A stretch of 64,000 nucleotides of DNA from Rhodovulum sulfidophilum (GCA_003241785.1 QFPW01000001.1:248001-312000); one strand, 5' to 3'; positions 15,888 through 24,764 are shown, numbered from the stretch's first letter. Program-made: numbers and translations. Notes: generated by a model from the sequence alone, not told the origin.

Positions 15888-16610
15888 ATGGGACGTGTGG
15901 CGCTCGTGACCGGCGGGTCGCGCGGTATCGGCGCGGCGATTTCGCTCGCCCTGAAGGATGCTGGCTATACCGTGGCCGCGAATTACGCGGGCAACGACGA
16001 GGCGGCGAAGAAATTCACCGACGAGACCGGGATCAAGACCTACAAGTGGTCGGTCGCGGATTATGACGCCTGCAAGGCGGGCATCGCCGCCGTCGAGGCC
16101 GATCTCGGCCCGGTCGAGGTGCTGGTGAACAACGCCGGCATCACCCGCGACTCGATGTTCCACAAGATGACGCCGGAGCAGTGGAAAGAGGTGATCGACA
16201 CCAACCTCTCGGGTGTCTTCAACATGACGCATCCGCTCTGGACCGGCATGCGCGAGCGCAAGTTCGGCCGCGTGATCAACATCTCCTCGATCAACGGCCA
16301 GAAGGGCCAGATGGGCCAGGCGAACTATTCCGCCGCGAAGGCCGGTGACCTCGGCTTCACCAAGGCGCTGTCGCAGGAGGGCGCCAAGGCCGGGATCACC
16401 GTGAACGCGATCGCGCCGGGCTATATCGCGACCGAGATGGTGATGGCGGTGCCCGAGAAGGTCCGCGAATCGATCATCGGCCAGATCCCGGTCGGTCGCC
16501 TCGGCGAGCCCGACGAGATCGCGCGGATCGTCGTCTTCCTCGCCGGCGACGACGCGGGCTTCATCACCGGCTCGACGATCACCGCGAACGGCGGCCAGTT
16601 CTTCGTCTGA
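15888..16610 (+). CDS. phaB: Acetoacetyl-CoA reductase
   Basis: NADPH-dependent short-chain dehydrogenase reducing acetoacetyl-CoA to (R)-3-hydroxybutyryl-CoA for PHB. The 240 residues carry the nucleotide-binding 'TGGSRGIG' (8-15), 'NNAG' (81-84) and the catalytic set Ser134, Tyr147 and Lys151 in 'NISSINGQKGQMGQANYSAA'. That last segment is characteristic of PhaB rather than FabG. The ATG at 15888 follows CGGAGGAAA. The gene closes the PHB cluster and is followed by an intrinsic terminator 25 bp after its stop. Confidence 0.97.
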   Translation: MGRVALVTGGSRGIGAAISLALKDAGYTVAANYAGNDEAAKKFTDETGIKTYKWSVADYDACKAGIAAVEADLGPVEVLVNNAGITRDSMFHKMTPEQWKEVIDTNLSGVFNMTHPLWTGMRERKFGRVINISSINGQKGQMGQANYSAAKAGDLGFTKALSQEGAKAGITVNAIAPGYIATEMVMAVPEKVRESIIGQIPVGRLGEPDEIARIVVFLAGDDAGFITGSTITANGGQFFV

Positions 16611-16634
16611 GCCCTGTCTCCAGCGAAAACGCCG

Positions 16635-16660
16635 AGGGGCACCCGAAGGGGTGCCCCTTT
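16635..16660 (+). terminator. Intrinsic terminator after phaB
   Basis: A 9-bp GC stem (GGGGCACCC / GGGTGCCCC, extendable by an A-T pair) with a GAAG loop, followed by TTT. It lies 25 bp after the phaB stop and also separates phaB from the convergent PfpI-like gene. Confidence 0.85.
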
Positions 16661-16691
16661 GTCGTCGCGGCGGCGACCCCTCGGAAGGGCC

Positions 16692-17285
16692 TCAGTGGCC
16701 GGCGGTCAGAACGGCGTGACCCCGCGGGTTGTCCCGGGCGACGTGCCGGCCCTCCTTGATCTCCTCGATCAGCTTGGCGATGAACGCGGGCAGGTCGTCC
16801 GGATTCCGCGACGTCACCAGTCCGTTGTCGACGATCACCTCCTCGTCGAACCAGCGGGCCCCGGCGTTGACGAGGTCGGTCCGAATCGACGAATAGGACG
16901 TGACCTCCCTGCCCTCGACGACGCCGGCCTCCACCAGCATCCATGGCCCGTGGCAGATGGCGCCGATCGGTTTGCCCGCATCCGCGAAATCCTTGACCAT
17001 CTGGACGGCGGCGGGCTCGGTCCGGAGCTTGTCGGGGTTGATCTGGCCGCCCGGCAGCACGAGCGCGTCGTAATCCCCGGCGCTGGCCTCGGCCAGCGCG
17101 CGGTCCACGGGCACGCTGTCTCCCCAGTCGCCATCCGCCCAGCTGCGGATCTCGCCCGATTCCGGCGACACCACGTCCACTCGCGCGCCGGCGGCGCGGA
17201 GCTTTTCGAGCGGATCGCGAAGTTCGGAGCGCTCGTAACCGTCGGTGGCGAGGATGGCCACGCGGGCTTTGCTGATCTCAGTCAT
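16692..17285 (-). CDS. DJ-1/PfpI-family type 1 glutamine-amidotransferase-like protein
   Basis: A 197-residue DJ-1/PfpI protein. The nucleophilic elbow 'GAICHGPW' gives Cys111 and His112, and Glu18 in 'DGYERSEL' is the conserved acidic partner. Such proteins act as stress proteases, deglycases or chaperones; the activity here is not determined by sequence. The ATG at 17285 is preceded by GGGAGA. It is divergent from an unrelated class I amidotransferase gene at 17408, so the 122-bp gap holds two promoters. Confidence 0.92.
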   Translation of the reverse strand: MTEISKARVAILATDGYERSELRDPLEKLRAAGARVDVVSPESGEIRSWADGDWGDSVPVDRALAEASAGDYDALVLPGGQINPDKLRTEPAAVQMVKDFADAGKPIGAICHGPWMLVEAGVVEGREVTSYSSIRTDLVNAGARWFDEEVIVDNGLVTSRNPDDLPAFIAKLIEEIKEGRHVARDNPRGHAVLTAGH

Positions 17286-17407
17286 CAAACGATCTCCCAA
17301 TGCTTTTTCTGTGGGCAAACCGGCGAGCGCGCGGCCGGTTCCCCGCCGCCCCTTGCCCCGCGGCGGGGAAAGCGGCACATCCAAGGGGACGAGGGCGGAG
17401 GCGGGCC

Positions 17408-18148
17408 ATGCGGATCGGCATTCTGGAGACGGGCGAGGTCGCGGAGGATCTGCGCGCGCGGCACGGCGACTATCCGGCGATGTTCCGCGCGCTGCTCTCG
17501 GCCGCCGACCCCGCGCTCGAATTCGCCACGGTGCGGGTGGTGGCCGGGGAGATGCCGGCGGCGCCCGGTCAGGCGGACGCCTGGCTCGTCACCGGCTCGC
17601 GGCACGGGGTCTATGACGACCTGCCGTGGATCGAGCCCCTCAAGGCCTTCCTGCGCCAATGCCTCGCCGAGCATGTGCCGGTGGTCGGCATCTGCTTCGG
17701 GCACCAGATCCTCGCCGAGGCTCTGGGCGGCGAAGTGGTCAAGTCCGATCGCGGCTGGGGCCTCGGCGTGCAGGAGTATGACATCGTCGCGCGGCCGGGC
17801 TGGATGGCCGACGCGCCGGCGCGGTTCGCGATGCGCGCGGTGCACCAGGACCAGGTGATCACGCCGCCGCCCGGCACGGTCGTGCTCGCGCGCTCCGGCT
17901 TTTGCGACTACGCCGCGCTCGCCTATGGCGATCCCGAGGCGCCGGATGCGATCTCGCTGCAGCCGCATCCCGAATTCGGGCCGGAGTTCATGGCCGAGCT
18001 GCTGGCGCTGCGCGCCGGGACCGCCTTTCCGATGGCCGATTTCGAGGCCGCCCAACCCGGCCTCGACCGGCCGGTGGCCGGGGCGGACTGGGCGCGCTGG
18101 ATCGTCGCCTATCTGCGCCGCGCCGAAGCGGCGCGGGACGCCGCCTGA
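17408..18148 (+). CDS. Class I glutamine amidotransferase-domain protein (GuaA-N-like)
   Basis: Protein of 246 residues with a complete class I amidotransferase triad: Cys96 in 'VVGICFGHQIL', and His187 and Glu189 in 'QPHPEF'. The N terminus 'MRIGILETGEVAEDLRARHG' and the lack of a synthetase domain fit stand-alone GATase proteins acting as gamma-glutamyl hydrolases or of unknown substrate. The ATG is preceded by a purine-rich GGCGGAGG. It ends 3 bp before the stop of the convergent small membrane gene. Confidence 0.9.
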   Translation: MRIGILETGEVAEDLRARHGDYPAMFRALLSAADPALEFATVRVVAGEMPAAPGQADAWLVTGSRHGVYDDLPWIEPLKAFLRQCLAEHVPVVGICFGHQILAEALGGEVVKSDRGWGLGVQEYDIVARPGWMADAPARFAMRAVHQDQVITPPPGTVVLARSGFCDYAALAYGDPEAPDAISLQPHPEFGPEFMAELLALRAGTAFPMADFEAAQPGLDRPVAGADWARWIVAYLRRAEAARDAA

Positions 18149-18151
18149 GCC

Positions 18152-18373
18152 CTATCGGCCGAGCACGAGCCCGACGACGATTACGCCGAGCCCGAGCGCC
18201 GCGAGCGCGACCGAGCCGAGGTTGATCGCGACGAGCTTCTGCAGCCGGTCCTTGACGATCTCGGGCGCCGGCTTGTCGCGACGGATCTCGAAGCCCACGC
18301 GGACGCAATAGGCGAGGCCGCCGAGGCCGGCCGCCACCATCAGCGCGCCCAGTATCACGAGCAGTGTCGTCAT
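18152..18373 (-). CDS. Small two-helix membrane protein, unknown function
   Basis: A 73-residue protein with two hydrophobic helices (about 3-24 and 47-71) joined by a charged cytoplasmic loop 'RRDKPAPEIVKDRLQKL'. I do not recognise a named family, although the pattern resembles small alphaproteobacterial membrane proteins of unknown role. It is a single gene, with the convergent GATase gene ending 3 bp away. Confidence 0.65.
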   Translation of the reverse strand: MTTLLVILGALMVAAGLGGLAYCVRVGFEIRRDKPAPEIVKDRLQKLVAINLGSVALAALGLGVIVVGLVLGR

Positions 18374-18497
18374 TCGCGCGGCCCTTCCCCGGTTCGACGC
18401 GCCCGGCTTTAGGCGGCGGCCTCCCGCGCCGCAAGGGCCTTGTTCCCGTCCGGACCGGAGGCTAGGGTCCGCGCCGCGTCTGAAAGGGGATCAGGAA

Positions 18498-18764
18498 TTG
18501 GACGAGATCATCGAGGATGATGCCCCGTCGGCCTACAAGGTCACGGCGGGAGAGCTCCGGCAGTTCATCGAGCGTTTCGAGCGTCTCGAGGAGGAGAAGA
18601 AGGCGATCGCCGAGCACCAGAAGGAGGTCATGGCCGAGGCCAAGGCCCGCGGCTACGACACCAAGGTGCTGCGCAAGCTGATCGCGCTTCGCAAGAAGGA
18701 TCCGGCCGACGTGTCGGAGGAAGAGGCGATCCTCGAGGTCTACAAGCAGGCGCTCGGCATGTGA
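18498..18764 (+). CDS. gapR: GapR-type nucleoid-associated protein (DUF2312/UPF0335)
   Basis: An 88-residue protein matching the DUF2312 family. It contains 'LRQFIERFERLEEEKKAIAEHQKEV' (given in part; a coiled-coil dimerisation helix), 'AKARGYDTKVLRKLIALRKKD' and a 'EEEAILEVYKQALG' C-terminal tail. In Caulobacter the family member GapR binds overtwisted, AT-rich DNA ahead of replication and stimulates type II topoisomerases. The TTG start at 18498 follows AGGA; no upstream ATG gives a better N terminus. It is monocistronic in appearance. Confidence 0.9.
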   Translation: MDEIIEDDAPSAYKVTAGELRQFIERFERLEEEKKAIAEHQKEVMAEAKARGYDTKVLRKLIALRKKDPADVSEEEAILEVYKQALGM

Positions 18765-18946
18765 GCGGTACGCGCGGCGCGGAGTTGATCCCGCCGCGTG
18801 AACAACTCATGCACGAAAAATGTGCGATCGCGGTCGGAAACGGCCCGATTTCGCCGATTCCGCGCATATGTGAAAATCGGTGAGCTTGCGTTTTCTTCGC
18901 AGTTGCGGGATGATCTCCATGTCCGAGGGGACAGAGGAGAAACCCT

Positions 18947-19117
18947 ATGCTTGAGCAGTCCAAGACCGAGTTGCTGCGCGCCTCGATCGAAGAAGAGCTG
19001 GGCGGGTTCCGGCATTTCGCCGACCTGCCCTCCACCGAGATCGAGGCGATGGCGTCGCGGCTCGTCCGCCTCGTCACCGATCTCGTCGGCGAGGCGCCGG
19101 AGAGCCGCGCCGCCTGA
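18947..19117 (+). CDS. Small conserved-looking hypothetical protein
   Basis: A 56-residue acidic, helical product beginning 'MLEQSKTELLRASIEEELGG' and ending 'LVTDLVGEAPESRAA'. A clear AGAGGAGA ribosome-binding site precedes the ATG, and codon use resembles the neighbours, so I consider it a real gene. Function unknown. It follows gapR on the same strand after 182 bp and converges on pdxJ. An inverted GCAC/GTGC pair lies around 18811-18825 in the upstream gap. Confidence 0.55.
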   Translation: MLEQSKTELLRASIEEELGGFRHFADLPSTEIEAMASRLVRLVTDLVGEAPESRAA

Positions 19118-19154
19118 GGCCCTCCGGCCTTCCGCCGCGGGTCGTCGCCGCGCG

Positions 19155-19922
19155 CTAGCCCGGCTGGCGCGCCAGCGCGCGCGCCGCGTCCATCGCCGCG
19201 CGCATCCGCTGGATCGAGGCTTCGAGGCCGACGAAGATCGCTTCGCCGATCAGGAAATGCCCGATGTTGAGCTCGGCGATCTCCGGGATCGCCGCGATCG
19301 GGCCCACGCTCTCGTAGGTGAGGCCATGGCCCGCGTGCACCTCGAGGCCGAGCCCGGTCGCGAAAGCGGCCATCTCGGTGATGCGCGCCAGCTCGGCGTC
19401 GCGCGCCGCCGCGTCGCCCGCGACGGCGGCGTCGCAATAGGCGCCGGTGTGAAGCTCGATCACCGGCGCGCCGATCCGCCGCGCCGCTTCGATCTGGCCC
19501 TTGTCGGCGGCGATGAACATCGAGACCCGGGAGCCGGCCCCGGCGAGCGGGGCCACGAAATCGGTGAGCCGCGCCTCGTCGCGCAGGATGTCGAGCCCGC
19601 CCTCCGTGGTGCGCTCCTCGCGCTTTTCCGGCACGAGGCAGACGGCGTGCGGGCGGAGCCTGAGCGCGATCGCCGCCATCTCCGCCGTCGCCGCCATCTC
19701 CATGTTGAGCGGCAGCGTCAGCTCGGTGGCGAGCGCCTCCATGTCGGCGTCGGTGATGTGCCGGCGATCCTCGCGCAGATGCGCGGTGATCCCGTCGGCG
19801 CCCGCGGCCTCGGCCAGCCGCGCCGCGCGCAGCGGGTCGGGCACCGCGCCGCCGCGCGCGTTCCTGACCGTCGCCACGTGGTCGATATTCACGCCGAGCC
19901 TCAGCCGTCCGTTGATCGTCAT
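19155..19922 (-). CDS. pdxJ: Pyridoxine 5'-phosphate synthase
   Basis: Condenses 1-deoxy-D-xylulose 5-phosphate with 3-amino-1-hydroxyacetone phosphate to form pyridoxine phosphate, the last step of de novo vitamin B6 synthesis. The 255 residues form a TIM barrel with 'LGVNIDHVATVRNARGG', 'ADGITAHLREDRRHI', 'EVHAGHGLTYESV' and 'ELNIGHFLIGEAIFVGL', all typical of PdxJ. It is the last gene of the minus-strand order rpoZ-rsh-DUF2062-pdxJ. The acpS-lepB-rnc genes that often follow in relatives are not present here. Confidence 0.97.
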   Translation of the reverse strand: MTINGRLRLGVNIDHVATVRNARGGAVPDPLRAARLAEAAGADGITAHLREDRRHITDADMEALATELTLPLNMEMAATAEMAAIALRLRPHAVCLVPEKREERTTEGGLDILRDEARLTDFVAPLAGAGSRVSMFIAADKGQIEAARRIGAPVIELHTGAYCDAAVAGDAAARDAELARITEMAAFATGLGLEVHAGHGLTYESVGPIAAIPEIAELNIGHFLIGEAIFVGLEASIQRMRAAMDAARALARQPG

Positions 19923-19993
19923 GGTCGTCCCCTTCCGCCGCCGCGAAGGTTACACGCATGCCCGCGCGTAAGGCCAGAGACAGCCCCGCGGCA

Positions 19994-20647
19994 TCACTCG
20001 CCGCCGATCTCCGGCGGCCGGATCGAGGCGGCGTCGAGCCGCTCCTTCGCGCGGCGCAGCATCGTCGCCCGGCGCCGCGCCTGATAGGCCGCGACCAGCG
20101 GGCGCACCAGATAATAGCAGGCGATCGCGGTGATGATCCCGGGCAGCAGGCCGCCGACGAAATACGGCCAGACCATGTCGTAGAAGAAGAGGTTGAGCTT
20201 GCCCCATTGCGCGTGGCCGAAGCCGAACAGGCTGAGCGTGCTCTCCCAGATCCCGACCGCCGCCTGGCTGAAGGCCTCGGCGATCCGGCCGAAGTCGCGG
20301 CCGGAGACGCCGTGGCCGAGGATCCGCCGGCCGAGCGTGAGCGACAGGCCGGCGATGATCGGCGTGGTCAGCGGATTGCCGACCAGCGTGCCGATCACGC
20401 TCGCGACGATATTGCCGCGCAGCGCCCAGGCGAGGCCCGCGCCGACGAGCAGATGAAAGCCGAACAGTGGGGTGAAGGAGACGAAGGCCCCGCAGGCGAA
20501 GCCGAGCGCGATCCGGTGCGGCGTATCCGGCAGGCGCCGGACGCGGTGGCCGAGATACTCGATCCCGCGGCGATACCCCCGGCGAGGGTAGGCCCATTCA
20601 CGCAGCCGGGAAAGCAGCGGAGGCTTGTCGCGACGCTTGAAGACCAT
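19994..20647 (-). CDS. DUF2062-family membrane protein
   Basis: A 217-residue membrane protein. The N terminus is basic, then 'TPHRIALGFACGAFVSFTPL' and 'VASVIGTLVGNPLTTPII' carry the DUF2062 signature. Further helices follow, with a C-terminal basic tail. Function is unknown; the family is commonly co-located with rsh and pdxJ in alphaproteobacteria. The ATG at 20647 begins the family-like sequence; the open frame upstream is arginine-rich. It lies 43 bp after rsh and 71 bp before pdxJ. Confidence 0.88.
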   Translation of the reverse strand: MVFKRRDKPPLLSRLREWAYPRRGYRRGIEYLGHRVRRLPDTPHRIALGFACGAFVSFTPLFGFHLLVGAGLAWALRGNIVASVIGTLVGNPLTTPIIAGLSLTLGRRILGHGVSGRDFGRIAEAFSQAAVGIWESTLSLFGFGHAQWGKLNLFFYDMVWPYFVGGLLPGIITAIACYYLVRPLVAAYQARRRATMLRRAKERLDAASIRPPEIGGE

Positions 20648-20690
20648 GGCACCCGGCCCGAAGCCCTTTGTCCTCGCGGCCCGAAGGCCA

Positions 20691-22874
20691 TCAACCGCCG
20701 GCGGCGGCCTCCTCGGTCGAAGGCGCGCGGTAGCGCCGCGCCTCGGCGACATCCGAATCGGCCTCGAGCGCCGTCAGGATATGGGTGAGGTGTTCCATAT
20801 CCCGGACCTCCGCGTCTATCAGCAGCCGGTAGAAATCCGGCTTGCGGTCGACGAAGACGATATTGGTGATGTTCGCCCGATGCTCGCCGACCAGCGTGCA
20901 GGTGCGGCCGAGCACGCCGGCGTCGTTGGCGATCACCACCTCGACCCGCACCACGTGGTCCGCGTGCGACAGCCCCTCGGCCCAGCGCAGGTCGATCCAG
21001 CGGTCGGGCGTGTCCTCGTAGGCGACGAGGCTCGCGCAATCGATCGCATGGATGACCACGCCCTTGCCGCGCACCGCGATGCCGACGATGCGCTCGCCCG
21101 GGATCGGGTTGCAGCACGGCGCGGGATGCGCGACCTGGCCGGTGCCGAGCCCGATCACCACCGACTGCTTCGGGTCGATGGTGCGCGGCATGTCCGCCTC
21201 GCGGATGAGCTCGGGATAGAGCGTCGCCACGAGATCCTTGCCGGTCATCTCCGCGCCGCCCAACCGCGCCAGCACGTCGTCCGCCTCGTCGAGGCCGAGC
21301 CTCCGCGCGGCGGCCTCCAGCGCCTTGTCGGTCGCCTTCTTCCCCACCCGCTCCAGCGAGACGCGGGCGATCTCGCGGCCGAGCCGGACCTGGGTCGCGC
21401 GCTGCTCGCCCCGGATCGAGCGGCGGATCGCCGATTTCGCGCGGCCGGTGACGACCATGTCCTCCCAGGAGGGCTGCGGCCGCTGCCCCTCGGCGCGGAT
21501 GATCGTCACCTGCTGGCCGTTGCGGAGCTTGGTCCAGAGCGGCACGCGCTGGCCGTCGATCTTGGCGCCCACGCAGCTGTCGCCGATCCGGGTGTGGATC
21601 GCATAGGCGAAGTCGATCGGGGTCGCTCCCTTGGGCAGGTTCACGACCTCGCCCTTCGGCGTGAAGCAGAACACCTGGTCGGTGAACATCTCGAGCTTCA
21701 CATGCTCGAGGAAATCGCTCGAATCCTCGCTCGAATCGAACCGCTCGGTGATCGCGCGCAGCCACTGGAACGGGTCGACGGCGAAGGGATTCTCGAACCG
21801 CTCGCCATCCTTGTAGGACCAGTGCGCGGCGACGCCGGTCTCGGCCACCGCGTGCATCTCAGCGGTGCGGATCTGCACCTCGACGCGCTTGCCGTCGCGG
21901 CCCGAGACGGTGGTGTGGATCGAGCGGTAGCCGTTCGACTTCGGCTGGCTGATGTAGTCCTTGAACCGGCCCGGCACGGCGGTCCAGCGCTGGTGCACGG
22001 CGCCGAGCGCGGTGTAGCAGTCCGCGACCGAGTCGGTGATGATGCGGAACCCGTAGATGTCCGAGAGGCGCGAGAAGCCTTCCTTGCGCTCGTCCATCTT
22101 GCGCCAGACCGAGAAGGGCTTCTTTTCGCGGCCGAAGACCACCGCCTCGACCTTCGCCTGTTCCAGCGCGACGCGGATGTCCTCGGTGATCTTCGGGATC
22201 ACGTCGCCGCTCTCGTTCCGCAGCGTCACGAAGCGGCGGATGATCGACTTGCGCGCCTCGGGGTTGAGGATGCGGAACCCGATGTCCTCGAGCTCGTCGC
22301 GCATCCACTGCATGCCCATGCGCCCGGCGAGCGGCGCGTAGATCTCCATCGTCTCGCGCGCCTTGCGCGCCTGCTTCTCCGGCCGCAGGTGCCGGATGGT
22401 GCGCATGTTGTGCAGCCGGTCGGCGAGCTTCACGAGCAACACGCGCGGATCGCGCGACACCGCCATCAGGAGCTTGCGGAAATTCTCCGCCTGCGCATCC
22501 TGGACCGAGGAAAGCTCGAGATTGGTGAGCTTGGTGACGCCGTCGACGAGCTGGGCGATCTCCTCGCCGAAGCGGCGCGCGACCGCGCCATAGGTCGAGC
22601 CGGTGTCCTCGATCGTGTCGTGCAGCAGCGCGGTGATGATCGTCGCGTCGTCGAGCCGCTGCTCGGCGAGCAGCATGGCGACGGCGACCGGATGGCTGAA
22701 ATAGGGCTCGCCGCTGGAGCGGAGCTGGCCGGAATGCATCTCCCGGCCATACTCATAGGCCTCGGCGATCAGCGCCGAGTTGGAATTGGGATTATAGGAC
22801 CGGACCAGGTCCGTGAGGCTCGTGACCGGAATGATTCCGTCGGGACCCGGCTTGACCGGAATGAGTTCCGCCAT
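20691..22874 (-). CDS. rsh: Bifunctional (p)ppGpp synthetase/hydrolase (RelA/SpoT homologue)
   Basis: Single long RSH enzyme of 727 residues that makes and degrades the stringent alarmone. The N-terminal hydrolase domain has His61 ('FSHP') and the HD pair His85-Asp86 followed by 'TIED', so hydrolysis should be active. The synthetase domain (about 240-370) has 'DIYGFRIITDS' and 'SNGYRSIHTTV'. A TGS domain (about 405-465, 'VFCFTPKGEVVNLP') and a C-terminal ACT domain follow. It lies 25 bp downstream of rpoZ, the standard pairing. It may link nutrient status to PHB storage and motility. Confidence 0.97.
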   Translation of the reverse strand: MAELIPVKPGPDGIIPVTSLTDLVRSYNPNSNSALIAEAYEYGREMHSGQLRSSGEPYFSHPVAVAMLLAEQRLDDATIITALLHDTIEDTGSTYGAVARRFGEEIAQLVDGVTKLTNLELSSVQDAQAENFRKLLMAVSRDPRVLLVKLADRLHNMRTIRHLRPEKQARKARETMEIYAPLAGRMGMQWMRDELEDIGFRILNPEARKSIIRRFVTLRNESGDVIPKITEDIRVALEQAKVEAVVFGREKKPFSVWRKMDERKEGFSRLSDIYGFRIITDSVADCYTALGAVHQRWTAVPGRFKDYISQPKSNGYRSIHTTVSGRDGKRVEVQIRTAEMHAVAETGVAAHWSYKDGERFENPFAVDPFQWLRAITERFDSSEDSSDFLEHVKLEMFTDQVFCFTPKGEVVNLPKGATPIDFAYAIHTRIGDSCVGAKIDGQRVPLWTKLRNGQQVTIIRAEGQRPQPSWEDMVVTGRAKSAIRRSIRGEQRATQVRLGREIARVSLERVGKKATDKALEAAARRLGLDEADDVLARLGGAEMTGKDLVATLYPELIREADMPRTIDPKQSVVIGLGTGQVAHPAPCCNPIPGERIVGIAVRGKGVVIHAIDCASLVAYEDTPDRWIDLRWAEGLSHADHVVRVEVVIANDAGVLGRTCTLVGEHRANITNIVFVDRKPDFYRLLIDAEVRDMEHLTHILTALEADSDVAEARRYRAPSTEEAAAGG

Positions 22875-22899
22875 GGTCGTCGAGGCCCCTGGGGCGTGA

Positions 22900-23247
22900 T
22901 CAGTTCTCGCCCTGAGCTTCCATCAGCGCGCGCAGCAGCCGCTCCTCGGACATGTCGTCCTCGACCGGCGCGTCGTTGCCGATCAGCAGCGCCATGTTGT
23001 CCTCTTCCGGCTCGTCGACCTCGATCTGGCGCTGGAAGCTCTCGATCGCGGAATCGCGCAGCTGGTCGGCGGTCAGCGTCTCCTCGGCGATCTCGCGGAG
23101 GGCCACGACGGGATTCTTGTCGTTGTCGCGGTCGACGGTCAGCGGCACGCCGGCGGCCAGCGAGCGCGCCCGGTGCGCGGCGAGCATGACGAGCTCGAAC
23201 CGGTTCGGCACCTTGTCGACGCAATCTTCAACGGTAACGCGGGCCAT
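22900..23247 (-). CDS. rpoZ: RNA polymerase omega subunit
   Basis: Small core-polymerase subunit of 115 residues that aids assembly of the beta-prime subunit and, in some bacteria, contributes to the ppGpp site. It opens with 'MARVTVEDCVDKVPNRFELVMLAA' (in part) and continues with 'VALREIAEETL', both diagnostic. The acidic C-terminal tail is longer than in E. coli, as usual for alphaproteobacteria. It is the first gene of the rpoZ-rsh-DUF2062-pdxJ unit, so subunit and alarmone synthase are co-transcribed. Confidence 0.96.
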   Translation of the reverse strand: MARVTVEDCVDKVPNRFELVMLAAHRARSLAAGVPLTVDRDNDKNPVVALREIAEETLTADQLRDSAIESFQRQIEVDEPEEDNMALLIGNDAPVEDDMSEERLLRALMEAQGEN

Positions 23248-23389
23248 GGGGCAGCCTCCAGAAGTATCCGAGCGCGAGAAAAACGCTACCTAACCCCCTC
23301 GGCCGGAAATGGCAAGGGGCGCGGCCGCGCGGATCACGCTCGTCACAGCTGAGCATGCCCGCGACCCCCGCGCAAGCCCGACGAAGGCG

Positions 23390-23959
23390 TCAGCCGCGCA
23401 GCGGCCGGACCGCGGCCCGATCGGCGGCGGGAAGCCCCGCGAGCATCTCGACAACCGACAGCCCGAGCACCGGGTGCCGCCAGTCGGGCGCCACTTCCGC
23501 GAGCGGCGCGAGCACGAAGGCCCGCTCGTGCATCCGGGGATGCGGCAGGATCAGCCGTTCCGGGGCGATGCGCGCCTGATCGTCTGGCGACAAATCGATC
23601 CAGCGCCGGACGGTCGCGGGATCGGGCGACACGCGCGTTCCCGCGGCGATGAGATCGAGGTCGCAGGCGCGCGGCCCCCAGCGCCGGTCGCGCCGCCGCC
23701 CCAAGCCAGCTTCGATTTCGTGCAGCCTGGCGAGCATTTCCTCTGGCGCGAGCATGCTTTCGACCCGCGCCGCGCCGTTCACGTAGTCGGGCCCGGATCC
23801 CGCCGGAAAGGCCGGCGTGCTAAACCATTGGCTGAGTCCGGTCACCATGGTATCGTCGCGGCCCAGAAGCCCGATGGCCGCGCGCAGCGTGTCGACGGGC
23901 GCGCCGGCGGGAGAGGTCAGGTTCGCGCCGGCGGCGATGAGAAAGGTTGTCCTGGCCAT
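23390..23959 (-). CDS. folK: 2-amino-4-hydroxy-6-hydroxymethyldihydropteridine pyrophosphokinase
   Basis: Transfers pyrophosphate from ATP to the pterin in folate synthesis. The 189-residue protein has 'FLIAAGANLTSPAG' at the start, 'RRRDRRWGPRACDLDLIAAG' with the two metal-binding aspartates, and 'LILPHPRMHERAFVLAPLAE'. The length is slightly above the E. coli enzyme. It is monocistronic between rpoZ (142 bp) and the divergent NYN-domain gene, a placement seen in several Rhodobacterales as I recall. Confidence 0.96.
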   Translation of the reverse strand: MARTTFLIAAGANLTSPAGAPVDTLRAAIGLLGRDDTMVTGLSQWFSTPAFPAGSGPDYVNGAARVESMLAPEEMLARLHEIEAGLGRRRDRRWGPRACDLDLIAAGTRVSPDPATVRRWIDLSPDDQARIAPERLILPHPRMHERAFVLAPLAEVAPDWRHPVLGLSVVEMLAGLPAADRAAVRPLRG

Positions 23960-24118
23960 TATGTGTCTTAACGTAACCGCGTGATGCCGCCGGGAAAATC
24001 CGTTTTCAGGGCTTTCGCCGACGGCGGTGACGAAATATAACTCGCGAGGTCCGCGGGGGCGCCCACCCTCGGACCGTCATTGCAGAACCGATTATCATTT
24101 CCAAGGAGGCAATCGGGC

Positions 24119-24694
24119 ATGTTCTATCGTGACGAACGGCTTGCGCTGTTCATTGATGGGGCGAACCTATACGCGGCGGCCAGATCCCTCGGCTTCGACA
24201 TCGACTACAAGCTGCTGCGCACCGAGTTCATGCGTCGTGGAAAGCTGCTCAGGGCTTTCTACTATACCGCGCTTCTCGAGAACGAGGAGTATTCGCCGAT
24301 CCGGCCGCTCGTCGACTGGTTGAACTACAACGGCTTCGCGATGGTGACCAAGCCCGCGAAGGAGTTCACCGATTCGATGGGCCGCCGCAAGGTGAAGGGC
24401 AACATGGACATCGACCTCGCCGTCGACGCGATGGAGATGGCTCCGCATGTCGATCACATCGTGCTCTTCTCGGGCGACGGCGATTTCCGGCCGCTGGTCG
24501 AGTCGCTGCAGCGCCAGGGCGTGCGGGTGTCGGTCGTCTCGACCATCCGCTCCAACCCGCCGATGATCGCCGACGAGCTGCGCCGGCAGTGCGACAACTT
24601 CATCGAGCTCGACGAATTGCGCGAGGTCATCGGCCGCCCGCCGCGCGGCGAGCAGGCGCACCAGGCGAGCGTCCTCGCCGAGGAAGACGACTGA
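24119..24694 (+). CDS. NYN-domain (LabA/DUF88 family) putative nuclease
   Basis: A 191-residue PIN-like protein. The acidic active-site positions are visible in 'LFIDGANLYAA' (Asp13), 'GNMDIDLAVDAMEM' and 'LFSGDGDFRPLV', the LabA/DUF88 pattern. Such proteins are thought to be RNases; the substrate is unknown. The acidic C-terminal tail ends 'VLAEEDD'. A consensus AAGGAGG lies 11 nt before the ATG at 24119, deciding the start. It is divergent from folK and followed by a long hairpin before ispH. Confidence 0.92.
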   Translation: MFYRDERLALFIDGANLYAAARSLGFDIDYKLLRTEFMRRGKLLRAFYYTALLENEEYSPIRPLVDWLNYNGFAMVTKPAKEFTDSMGRRKVKGNMDIDLAVDAMEMAPHVDHIVLFSGDGDFRPLVESLQRQGVRVSVVSTIRSNPPMIADELRRQCDNFIELDELREVIGRPPRGEQAHQASVLAEEDD

Positions 24695-24711
24695 GCCCAC
24701 CCGTCCTCCAC

Positions 24712-24764
24712 GCCGAGGGATCACCGCCCCGCCCCGGACGGGCGCGGGGCTGTCATCCCTCGGC
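24712..24764. terminator. Long nested hairpin between the NYN gene and ispH
   Basis: Outer 10-bp stem GCCGAGGGAT (24712-24721) / ATCCCTCGGC (24755-24764) encloses a 7-bp inner stem GCCCCGC (24726-24732) / GCGGGGC (24744-24750). No T-run follows. It probably ends the NYN transcript or acts as an RNA structure in the ispH leader. Confidence 0.55.

Noticed and set aside
20625..23189. An >800-codon plus-strand frame opposite rsh
   Set aside because: rsh motifs on the minus strand are complete; the antisense frame is a composition artefact.
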